This document shows, piece by piece, positions 1 to 6,934 of a stretch of 9,136 nucleotides of DNA. The translations under genes were made by a program, and so were the position numbers. Source of the DNA: Bacteroidota bacterium (GTDB lineage Bacteria > Bacteroidota > Bacteroidia > Flavobacteriales_D > Crocinitomicaceae). The notes under the pieces are model-generated. The model made no database searches. It saw only the letters and a program-made list of their open reading frames with translations, and had not been told where the DNA came from. The first letter of the stretch is position 1. Every line of letters starts with the position of its first letter. Where the stretch lies: positions 1 to 9,136 of the forward strand of contig JAHKAT010000094.1 in the NCBI GenBank assembly GCA_018825925.1. Reading direction: 5' to 3'.

Positions 1-1
1 A

Positions 2-139
2 GTGTCCCATTTGATTTAAATCTCCTAAATAGTACATACCACCAAACAAAAGTCCAAGTTCTGATCTTGACAATTTCGTTTCGCGTTGCGCCTGAGTTAA
101 AAGGGGGAAAATCAATAAAAAGAAGAGGGTAAACCGCAC
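2..139 (-). CDS. N-terminal fragment of an exported, probably outer-membrane beta-barrel protein (DUF6089-like)
   Basis: Only the first 46 codons are present; the gene continues past the left edge. The start is the GTG at 139-137: reading back to the in-frame TAA there is no ATG or TTG, so GTG is the only conventional choice. Residues 1-18 form a signal peptide: MRF, then a hydrophobic core TLFFLLIFPLL, then TQAQ as the likely cleavage region. The mature start contains ELGLLFGGMYYLGDLNQ (residues 27-43). The pattern E-[LI]-G-x3-GG-x-x-Y-[LI]-GD-L resembles the first strand of DUF6089-type Bacteroidetes beta-barrel proteins, as I remember that family. The fragment is divergent from recG. The family assignment is an inference from about 20 residues; export is well supported. 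Another small outer-membrane barrel family remains possible. Confidence 0.6.
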   Translation of the reverse strand, partial: MRFTLFFLLIFPLLTQAQRETKLSRSELGLLFGGMYYLGDLNQMGH

Positions 140-164
140 ACAAATATCTTTACCTAATCGAACG

Positions 165-172
165 CAAAATTA
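165..172 (-). promoter_or_regulatory. Candidate Bacteroidetes -7 box for the leftward exported-protein gene
   Basis: On the minus strand TAATTTTG matches the Bacteroidetes -7 consensus TAnnTTTG exactly. It lies 25 nt upstream of the GTG at 139, which would give a leader of roughly 20 nt. The nearest upstream TTTG is only 14 nt away, shorter than the usual spacing to a -33 TTG, so the -33 part is unsupported. In an AT-rich region an isolated 6-of-6 match can arise by chance. Confidence 0.35.
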
Positions 173-302
173 AGGTTTTTGTTATACAAATGGTCATGTA
201 TTTTATGAATCATCTGAAAAGACAGGTGTTTTGAGCATTCTTTTTGGATAGAATGAAGGATTAAATCGCTTTTTAAAAGAATCTAATTAAATTCGTTTGC
301 TC

Positions 303-2399
303 ATGAATGCATTTCTGGAAACGCCCATCGTTTATTTAAAAGGAGTTGGTCCACAACGCGCAGAACTTCTCTCCAAGGAGTTGTATATTCGAACGTACGG
401 TGATTTACTTAATCATTTTCCATTTCGATACATAGACCGTTCTGAATATCAAACGATTCGTGACATCCCTTTTCTAGATTCTGCCGTACAACTCAAGGGT
501 CGTTTGCGTACTTTTCAGATATCTGGTGCCGGTCGAGGAAAAAAGTTAAAAGCAATTTTTGAAGATTCCACTGGAAGTATCGAATTGGTTTGGTTTCAAG
601 GTCACGCTTATATCACAAAAACACTTGAAATTGGTCAAACTTATCAATTGTATGGCAAGGCTAAAAAATTTGGTTCGAGTTGGAATATTCCTCATCCCGA
701 ACTAACGCCTTGGGAAAAAGTCGATCATTCTTCTGGTTATCAAGGTGTTTATCCAAGCACTGAGAAACTAAGCGACAAAGGCCTACACTCCAAAGGGATT
801 GCAAAGATCACTAGTGTTTTAGTTGACTTACTGCATGGTAAAATTGATGAGACTTTACCCGACTACATTCGACAAAATCAAAAACTAATTGGTTTGGAAG
901 AAGCCTATCGCAGTATACACTTACCAAGCCATCCCAATCACATACCTCAAGCAATCTATCGTCTCAAGTTTGAGGAATTATTCTTTCTGCAACTGGAGCT
1001 ATTACAGCGTAAACAGATTTCATTTGAAAAAGGAAAAGGGTTTGTTTTTAGTGAATTAAAAGATTTTTTCAATCAGTTTTATCAAAATCATCTCCCTTTT
1101 GAATTGACGAATGCCCAAAAACGCGTGGTTAAAGAAGTCAGAAAGGATGTTTGGACGGGAAAACACATGAACCGCTTGATTCAAGGTGACGTGGGAAGTG
1201 GTAAAACACTTGTTGCGCTTTTAACCATGTTAATTGCTTGCGACAATGGTTTTCAGGCAGCACTTATGGCTCCTACCGAGATTTTAGCTCAACAACATTA
1301 TCATACTATCTCTGAGTTATTAGAGAAAATGCCCATTGAAATTCGTCTGTTGACCGGCTCGGTAAGCAAAAAAGACCGTCTACCCATTCATGAAGGGCTC
1401 CAAAATGGTACTACACAATTATTGATTGGAACACATGCGTTGTTGGAAAATGAGGTGCAATTTAAAAATCTCGGTTTGGTGGTTATTGATGAACAGCATC
1501 GATTTGGTGTTGCCCAAAGAGCTCGTATGTGGAAGAAAAACAGTTTGCCGCCTCACGTTTTAATCATGACTGCCACGCCCATTCCTCGGACTCTTGCAAT
1601 GACTTTTTATGGCGATTTGGATGTCTCCGTCATTGACGAATTGCCTCCAGGGCGAAAACCAATCACAACCGTTCACCGAACAGAAGCCAATCGATTGCGC
1701 GTTTTCGGTTTTATGAAAGAAGAAATAAAAAAGGGACGTCAAGTTTATGTCGTTTATCCTCTTATTGAAGAAAACGCAAAATTAGAACTTAATTCATTGA
1801 TGGAAGGATACGAGGCCATCTCCAGGGCATTCCCCTTGCCAGAATACAAAATATCAATGGTTCATGGTAAGATGAAGCCGAAAGAAAAAGACTTTGAAAT
1901 GCAGCGTTTTGTAAAAGGTGAAACGCAAATAATGGTGGCAACTACAGTTATTGAAGTAGGCGTAAATGTTCCTAATGCAAGTGTGATGATTATTGAAAAC
2001 GCCGAACGTTTTGGTCTAAGTCAATTACATCAGCTAAGAGGTCGCGTTGGTCGCGGTGCCGAACAAAGTTTTTGCATTTTAGTTTCCACTCTAAAGTTGA
2101 GTAAAGAAGGAAAAAAGAGAATGGAAACAATGGTTCGCACCAACGATGGATTTGAAATAGCCGAGGTAGATTTAGAATTACGTGGGCCAGGAGATATTAT
2201 GGGGACGCAACAAAGTGGTGAATTACCTTTAAAACTGTCCAATTTAGTTTTGGATGGAGCGCTCGTTGTTTTAACGAGAGATTTTGCTCGTTCAATAATA
2301 GAAGACAAGAGTTTTTACCAATTGCCCGAGTGGACAGCTGCTCGAACTAAGCTTTCAACACTGTTAAAGGCACGACCAAATTGGGGGAAGATATCCTGA
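303..2399 (+). CDS. recG: ATP-dependent DNA helicase RecG
   Basis: RecG is a monomeric superfamily-2 double-strand DNA translocase that remodels stalled replication forks and branch-migrates Holliday junctions and D-/R-loops in the cytoplasm. The 698-residue length is close to E. coli RecG (693). In order: KGVGPQRAELL near residues 13-23; an OB-fold/wedge domain at about 55-160 that splits the junction; Walker A GDVGSGKT at 295-302; Walker B DEQH at 396-399; motif III TATPIPRT at 423-430; motif VI QLRGRVGRG at 577-585; and the RecG-specific TRG-type segment GPGDIMGTQQSG at 628-639. All catalytic motifs are intact. The ATG at 303 is preferred; an in-frame TTG at 297 would add only two residues and no Shine-Dalgarno favours it. 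No exact TAnnTTTG box was found upstream. The gene is divergent from the left exported gene and converges on the MscS gene, whose stop codon abuts its own. Confidence 0.98.
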   Translation: MNAFLETPIVYLKGVGPQRAELLSKELYIRTYGDLLNHFPFRYIDRSEYQTIRDIPFLDSAVQLKGRLRTFQISGAGRGKKLKAIFEDSTGSIELVWFQGHAYITKTLEIGQTYQLYGKAKKFGSSWNIPHPELTPWEKVDHSSGYQGVYPSTEKLSDKGLHSKGIAKITSVLVDLLHGKIDETLPDYIRQNQKLIGLEEAYRSIHLPSHPNHIPQAIYRLKFEELFFLQLELLQRKQISFEKGKGFVFSELKDFFNQFYQNHLPFELTNAQKRVVKEVRKDVWTGKHMNRLIQGDVGSGKTLVALLTMLIACDNGFQAALMAPTEILAQQHYHTISELLEKMPIEIRLLTGSVSKKDRLPIHEGLQNGTTQLLIGTHALLENEVQFKNLGLVVIDEQHRFGVAQRARMWKKNSLPPHVLIMTATPIPRTLAMTFYGDLDVSVIDELPPGRKPITTVHRTEANRLRVFGFMKEEIKKGRQVYVVYPLIEENAKLELNSLMEGYEAISRAFPLPEYKISMVHGKMKPKEKDFEMQRFVKGETQIMVATTVIEVGVNVPNASVMIIENAERFGLSQLHQLRGRVGRGAEQSFCILVSTLKLSKEGKKRMETMVRTNDGFEIAEVDLELRGPGDIMGTQQSGELPLKLSNLVLDGALVVLTRDFARSIIEDKSFYQLPEWTAARTKLSTLLKARPNWGKIS

Positions 2400-3494
2400 T
2401 TAGCGTTGAGCAATATCCATTTTTGGGTAAGGAATTCTAATTTTATATTCTCTAAACAATCGATAAATTTCAAATCGAATTTCACTTTTCACATTGCTGA
2501 TTTCCCAACTTTGTTCAGCCCAAAAAATCAACTCTAAGCACAATCCGTTCTCGCCAAAATCTTTTAGGCGCACTATAGTTGGCTCTGTTTTATTCACGCT
2601 TGGATGACTCAGTGCTGCTTGTTTTAATAATTTCTTAACCAATTCAGTGTCTGCTCCATATTCTACAGAAATGTCAATAAAAAATCGAGACATGGAAGTT
2701 CCGTGCGACCAGTTTTCGACATACTCTTGAGTTAATTTATTGTTGGGAATTATTAAAACATTTCCATTTCTTGTTTCAATTTGGGTGGTTCTAATATTAA
2801 TTCGAATGATTTTTGCTACAGTAGGCTGGGTATCGCCAGAGTTGTAAATTTCAACAATATCACCAACCCTGAGATTTCCTTCAAAGAGTAGAACAATTCC
2901 GGAAAACACATCTCTAAACACATCCTGTAGCCCCAAACCAATACCCACTAAAAGTGCAGCTCCACCAGTTAGAAAGATGGTTAAATTAACTTCTAAAATC
3001 TGTAAACAAATAATAAAGCTTATGACATAAACAATGTATTTAGCAACTTGAATGTAGATAAACAAAGAGCCTTCATCCAATTGAGTTCTATTGTTTACAG
3101 CCCTTGTAATATAAAGGGTAATAAAGTTTACAATAATTCGAGCTGAGAAAAAAACGACAACGATTCCGATTATGTGAAAAAAACTAAGTGTTAAAAACTT
3201 GGTTTCAAACAAGTTATACGAAAGAAAATCAACAAATCCAACCTCGTTGTTATTGTAGGAGAAAGAATAAATGCATAAGTAAATTGTGAGTAGATAAATA
3301 CTTTGACTCAACAACCTTAACCAAGTAGCTCTCCGTCCTTCAACGCGAATGTTTTTATTGACGAGAACTCGCTTCAAATATCGATGAACGACTTTACGTA
3401 GAATAACTGAAGCAAAAATTATCAGTCCTAGGAAAATAATATTCCAAAGACAAACCTGATAGGGTCCAAATTTGAAAATGTTATAGTCAAACAT
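2400..3494 (-). CDS. MscS-family mechanosensitive ion channel protein
   Basis: A 364-residue inner-membrane channel of the small-conductance mechanosensitive family, which opens under membrane tension and releases solutes on hypo-osmotic shock. Hydrophobic segments lie at about 12-34, 62-80, 99-128, 146-167 and 170-203, so it has around five membrane segments against three in E. coli MscS (286 aa). The last is the pore helix: GGAALLVGIGLGLQDVF (177-193) followed by FSGIVLLFEGNLRVGDIVEI (197-216), the family hallmark of Gly/Ala packing and VGD. The cytoplasmic beta domain has IIPNNKL (248-254) and VENWS (259-263), and the C-terminus has the typical IRIPYPKMD (352-360). The ATG lies 1 nt after the dnaG stop, which suggests translational coupling and makes this the last gene of the cluster. 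Its stop touches the recG stop, leaving no intergenic space for a terminator. Ion selectivity and tension threshold cannot be read from the sequence. Confidence 0.94.
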   Translation of the reverse strand: MFDYNIFKFGPYQVCLWNIIFLGLIIFASVILRKVVHRYLKRVLVNKNIRVEGRRATWLRLLSQSIYLLTIYLCIYSFSYNNNEVGFVDFLSYNLFETKFLTLSFFHIIGIVVVFFSARIIVNFITLYITRAVNNRTQLDEGSLFIYIQVAKYIVYVISFIICLQILEVNLTIFLTGGAALLVGIGLGLQDVFRDVFSGIVLLFEGNLRVGDIVEIYNSGDTQPTVAKIIRINIRTTQIETRNGNVLIIPNNKLTQEYVENWSHGTSMSRFFIDISVEYGADTELVKKLLKQAALSHPSVNKTEPTIVRLKDFGENGLCLELIFWAEQSWEISNVKSEIRFEIYRLFREYKIRIPYPKMDIAQR

Positions 3495-3495
3495 A

Positions 3496-5466
3496 TTAAT
3501 GAATAATGCGGTTTAATTCTCTCGCTAAAGTTCCTTTAATTCTATCTAAAAAAACCTGTTCGCCCAACAGAACATTAAATTGTTCATCATCTTGAGGGTC
3601 TAAATTTTCTAGTTGGATTTGAATTTCCTTTATTCTACTTTCGATTTTTGATTTCTTAAAGTGATAAATTTCATCCATTATTAGTTGTGGAATTTTATCT
3701 CTTTCACCGGGTGTGAAAATCTTGTGCTGAGCCAACCAATTCGGACTTAATTCATATTTATCATCAATGATTTCAGAAATTAATTTGACCAATTCCTGAT
3801 CTTCATTCTTAAGGAAAAAGGAGGGTTCGAAAAGTGTTTTTTCTTTCAAACCTTCTACAAAAATTTCATGTATTTTATGAAACAATGGATAGTCAAACGA
3901 CAGGCCATCTTTAGCTAATTCGTGACAAATCAATTCAATAACGCTCGTCTCGACTTCTTTTTCTTCGTTTTCTTCGCGGTGTATGGTACTTATAGCAAAA
4001 ACACTGTATTTCACCATAACTCGAATCAAGGAGAACTCTTGAAAAGTGTAAATGTCGACCGGTTTCTTTTCCAGTGCCACTGTCGCTTGAGATTCACTAG
4101 GAGCCTGGAATTGAGGAGATTGTTTTGATTCAGGTCGGAGACTTGTATTGCCTTGATTTCCTGCACGTTTTTTAGTGACTTCTGAAGCAATAATTTGCTC
4201 ACTAATATCAAAAATTTGCGCTACCTCTTGAATATAAATATTGCGCGTAATCGTATCGGGAATCAAACTAACCGATTGAACTACATCTCTGATTAACTCT
4301 GCTTTTTTAAGTGGATCATTCTGACTATCCTTGAGTAGGATTTCAGTTTTGAAAGTAACGAAATCTTGCGAATGTGACTGAACAAATTCTTCAAGCTCTT
4401 GCGAACTATGGCTTTTTGCATAGGAATCAGGATCTTCACCTTCTGGGAATAAAACGACTTTTACGTTCATCCCTTCTTCCAAAATCAAGTCAATACCACG
4501 GAAAGAGGCCTTAATTCCAGCGCTATCTCCATCGTATAAAATAGTGATGTTTTGTGTAAATCTTCGAACCAGTCGAATTTGTTCCTTGGTTAAAGCGGTT
4601 CCTGACGAAGCTACAACATTCTGTAAACCAGACTGATGCAAGCTTATCACATCAGTGTAGCCCTCACATAAAAAACAGTTGTCGTACTTTATAATATCCC
4701 CTTTTGCGAAATAAAGACCATATAGAATATCCGACTTATGGTAAATTGGACTTTCCGGCGAGTTAAAATATTTAGCAACTTTTTTGTCGCTAATTAATGT
4801 CCGACCGCCAAAACCTAAAACACGACCACTTGAAGAATGGATTGGAAACATGACCCGTCCTCTAAAGAAATCAAAATTTCTTTCGTCTTTAGACTTAACC
4901 AATCCTGTGGTTTGAAGGTATTCCAACTTGTATCCAGAACCAATAGCCGCCTGAGTAAAGGCATCCCCTTTATTGGGACAGTACCCTAGATCAAACTTCT
5001 TGATGATTTCTGGTCGAAAACCTCTTTCTACAAAATAACTTAAACCAATGTTCTGTCCCTCTTCGGTATCATGCATTTGATCAGCGAAATACTTTTTCGC
5101 ATAATCATTGATGATGAATAAACTTTCTTTTTCTGAAATTGCCGCAAGTTCTTCAGCGGTTGCCGGTTTTTCTTCAGGAAGAACAATACCGTATTTATTG
5201 GCCAGCCACTTGAGTGCCTCTGGATACGAAAAATGTTCTTTTTCCATCAAGAAAGTCACAACCGAACCACCTTTACCACTAGAAAAGCACTTAAATATTT
5301 GCTTGGCAGGCGACACTGAAAAGGAGGGTGTTCGCTCGTCTGTAAATGGGCTTAAGCCTTTGTAGTTCGATCCTGCACGCTTTAAATTGACGAATTCGCC
5401 TATCACCTCCTCTATACGGGCGGTTTGCATTATTTCATCAACGATATGTGCAGGTATGTTTGCCAT
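3496..5466 (-). CDS. dnaG: DNA primase DnaG with degenerate zinc-binding site
   Basis: DnaG makes the RNA primers for lagging-strand synthesis and replication start, working with the DnaB helicase. It has 656 residues. The N-terminal zinc-ribbon-type domain (about 1-95) keeps its fold signature (ERTPSFSVSPAKQIFKCF, 44-61; GKGG, 64-67; ALKWLANKYGI, 84-94), but the usual ligands C-P-F-H and C-F-x-C read S39-P-F-T42 and C60-F-S-S63: three of four are replaced. The RNA polymerase domain carries FFRGRVMFPI (200-209) and GFGGR (218-222). The TOPRIM metal site is intact: E268 in CEGYTDV, D312 and D314 in LYDGDSAG, and the Asp pair in EDPDS (344-348). A Gln/Ser-rich linker (about 434-468) leads to a helical C-terminal region (about 470-656), expected to bind DnaB but diverged. 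The ATG at 5466 is 5 nt after the lipoprotein stop; the MscS start follows the dnaG stop by 1 nt. As I recall, ligand loss is shared by many flavobacterial primases, so this is probably functional, not decay. Confidence 0.97.
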   Translation of the reverse strand: MANIPAHIVDEIMQTARIEEVIGEFVNLKRAGSNYKGLSPFTDERTPSFSVSPAKQIFKCFSSGKGGSVVTFLMEKEHFSYPEALKWLANKYGIVLPEEKPATAEELAAISEKESLFIINDYAKKYFADQMHDTEEGQNIGLSYFVERGFRPEIIKKFDLGYCPNKGDAFTQAAIGSGYKLEYLQTTGLVKSKDERNFDFFRGRVMFPIHSSSGRVLGFGGRTLISDKKVAKYFNSPESPIYHKSDILYGLYFAKGDIIKYDNCFLCEGYTDVISLHQSGLQNVVASSGTALTKEQIRLVRRFTQNITILYDGDSAGIKASFRGIDLILEEGMNVKVVLFPEGEDPDSYAKSHSSQELEEFVQSHSQDFVTFKTEILLKDSQNDPLKKAELIRDVVQSVSLIPDTITRNIYIQEVAQIFDISEQIIASEVTKKRAGNQGNTSLRPESKQSPQFQAPSESQATVALEKKPVDIYTFQEFSLIRVMVKYSVFAISTIHREENEEKEVETSVIELICHELAKDGLSFDYPLFHKIHEIFVEGLKEKTLFEPSFFLKNEDQELVKLISEIIDDKYELSPNWLAQHKIFTPGERDKIPQLIMDEIYHFKKSKIESRIKEIQIQLENLDPQDDEQFNVLLGEQVFLDRIKGTLARELNRIIH

Positions 5467-5471
5467 TCGAA

Positions 5472-5882
5472 TTAATAATCTTCTGGATATCCGTAATCTT
5501 TCTCAATCACTTTACCTGATTCATCATAGGTCTTCCAAACACCCACCATTTGATCATTCCAATATTCGCCATAGTAGAAAGGCGCTCCATTGGGATATGA
5601 ATTATACGAAAATCCATTTTTTTTGCCATCCTTAAAAAAAGTATAGCTCATTTCTTTTCCTGCTTCATTATAGAAAGTCCATCGTCCTTGTCTCAAACTA
5701 TCCTCTGATTGTTCTCCTTGAATTTTAATGTTCTTCTTTCCTGGATAGAATTCAGTGTACATCCCTTTTTCGATCACAATTAAGTTTTCGTTTGACTTTT
5801 CTGAATCAGAATCTGTTTTATCCGACGAACAGGAAAACAGAATAAGGCTAAGGCCCATTAAAATGAAGGCAATGATTTTCAT
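5472..5882 (-). CDS. Small MORN-repeat-variant lipoprotein
   Basis: A 136-residue predicted lipoprotein. Residues 1-17 form a lipoprotein signal peptide with lipobox LFSC; Cys18 would be lipidated and become the mature N-terminus. An Asp/Ser/Glu/Lys-rich tether (19-33) follows. The rest is built of MORN-variant units: GRWTFYNEAGKE (66-77), NGFSYNSYPNGAPFYYGEY (89-107) and GVWKTYDESGKV (114-125), sharing the G-x-W/F-x-x-Y-x-x-x-G-K pattern. Such repeats are common in Bacteroidetes surface and periplasmic proteins and probably form beta-hairpin arrays; no enzymatic residues are visible and the function is unknown. The start lies 1 nt after the prenyl synthase stop, and dnaG follows after 5 nt, so it is embedded in the operon. 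Whether it has a functional tie to its neighbours cannot be told; co-expression is the only link. Confidence 0.88.
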   Translation of the reverse strand: MKIIAFILMGLSLILFSCSSDKTDSDSEKSNENLIVIEKGMYTEFYPGKKNIKIQGEQSEDSLRQGRWTFYNEAGKEMSYTFFKDGKKNGFSYNSYPNGAPFYYGEYWNDQMVGVWKTYDESGKVIEKDYGYPEDY

Positions 5883-5883
5883 A

Positions 5884-6855
5884 TTACTTTTTTCTTAAAA
5901 CTGTATATTCAACAAGACCGATCAATGATTTTTTAGCTTCGTTATCGGGAAAATCCTTTAACATCGCTAAAGCAAGTTCTTTGTATTCAATCATTTTTTC
6001 GCTGGCATAGGCTATTCCACCGTGTTCTACTACGATTTCAACAGCTCTTTTAACTTCTTTCGTGTTTTCATTTTTATTCTTAACGATATTCATGAGTTCT
6101 TTTTTCACCTTTTTATCAGCTGTATTGAGCACGTAAATTAAAGGTAGCGTCATTTTTTGTTCGCGAATATCCAATCCAGTTGGTTTTCCAATATCATCGA
6201 AAGTACCGTAATCAAAGATGTCGTCTTTTATCTGAAAAGCGATACCAATTAATTCTCCAAACTTTCTCATTTGTTCTCTTAAATCAAGTCTGTCTACAGA
6301 AACGGCTGCTGCTTCACAAACACATGATATCAAGGATGCTGTTTTTTGACGTATTATTTCAAAATAAATTTGTTCTGTAATATCTAATCTTCTGGCCTTT
6401 TCAATCTGAAGTAATTCTCCCTCAGACATTTCTTGAACAGCTTTTGCAACTACCTCTAAAATATCGACATTTTTCTTTTGAATAGATAGTAAGAGAATTT
6501 TAGACAGAAAATAATCTCCGACTAAAACGGCAATTTTGTTTTTCCACAAGGCATTTATTGAATAGAAGCCTCTGCGTTCATTTGCATCGTCTACCACGTC
6601 GTCGTGAACGAGTGTAGCTGTATGTAAAATCTCCACTAATGAAGCCGCTTCATACGTTTTTGGGGTTATTTGACCTATCATCTTAGCAGTCAATAGTAAA
6701 AACATGGGTCTAATTTGTTTCCCTTTTCGTTTTACAATGTAATGCGTGATTTTATCCAACAGCGGAGCATTGGACTCTAAATTTCCCCGAAAAACCAGTT
6801 CAAATTCCTCAAGTTCTTGAGTAATTGGCTGCGTGATATCGTCAACGGTCATCAT
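5884..6855 (-). CDS. Long-chain trans-polyprenyl diphosphate synthase (IspB/heptaprenyl-type)
   Basis: A 323-residue all-alpha trans-isoprenyl diphosphate synthase, condensing isopentenyl diphosphate units onto an allylic primer. KGKQIRP (44-50) binds substrate. The first Asp-rich motif is LVHDDVVDD (82-90; D85, D86, D89) followed by RRG, and the second is FQIKDDIFDYG (207-217; D211, D212, D215). GKPTGLDIREQKMTLPL (223-239) is also typical. The small Ala80, five residues before the first Asp, leaves the chain-elongation pocket open, which favours a long product. In Flavobacteriia this is normally the menaquinone side chain, so a hexa- or heptaprenyl product is the inferred role; chain length cannot be fixed by reading. 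The open frame extends six codons upstream to a TTG at 6873, but the predicted -7 box lies within that extension, so ATG 6855 (or the adjacent ATG 6852) is chosen. It is first gene of the four-gene cluster. The symbol ispB would also be defensible. Confidence 0.95.
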   Translation of the reverse strand: MMTVDDITQPITQELEEFELVFRGNLESNAPLLDKITHYIVKRKGKQIRPMFLLLTAKMIGQITPKTYEAASLVEILHTATLVHDDVVDDANERRGFYSINALWKNKIAVLVGDYFLSKILLLSIQKKNVDILEVVAKAVQEMSEGELLQIEKARRLDITEQIYFEIIRQKTASLISCVCEAAAVSVDRLDLREQMRKFGELIGIAFQIKDDIFDYGTFDDIGKPTGLDIREQKMTLPLIYVLNTADKKVKKELMNIVKNKNENTKEVKRAVEIVVEHGGIAYASEKMIEYKELALAMLKDFPDNEAKKSLIGLVEYTVLRKK

Positions 6856-6860
6856 GGTTG

Positions 6861-6892
6861 CAAATATAGCCAAAAAGTAATCCTCATCTCAA
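6861..6892 (-). promoter_or_regulatory. Promoter of the prenyl synthase-lipoprotein-dnaG-mscS cluster
   Basis: On the minus strand a -33 TTG (6892-6890) is followed after 21 nt by TATATTTG (6868-6861), an exact match to the Bacteroidetes -7 consensus TAnnTTTG with normal spacing. It sits in the 79-bp gap after the stop of the 522-residue secreted protein, the logical place for an operon promoter. Only 5 nt (CAACC) separate the box from the first ATG, so transcription would start at or next to the start codon. Recognised by the main sigma factor of the phylum if real; this is a motif call only. Confidence 0.6.
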
Positions 6893-6934
6893 GGATAGGC
6901 ACTTCAATTTAACCCGAAAGGAATAGAATTTTCC

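Noticed and set aside
293..300. TTCGTTTG just before the recG ATG as a -7 box
   Set aside because: It departs from TAnnTTTG at the second base, has no TTG at a suitable distance upstream, and ends only 2 nt before the ATG.
1560..2308. Antisense open frames of 60-92 codons opposite recG
   Set aside because: They lie fully inside a gene with intact motifs, show low-complexity or unnatural composition, and have no signals of their own.
3922..5635. Plus-strand and alternative-frame open stretches across dnaG and the MORN lipoprotein
   Set aside because: They are shadows of well-supported minus-strand genes; none has domain-like sequence or a promoter.
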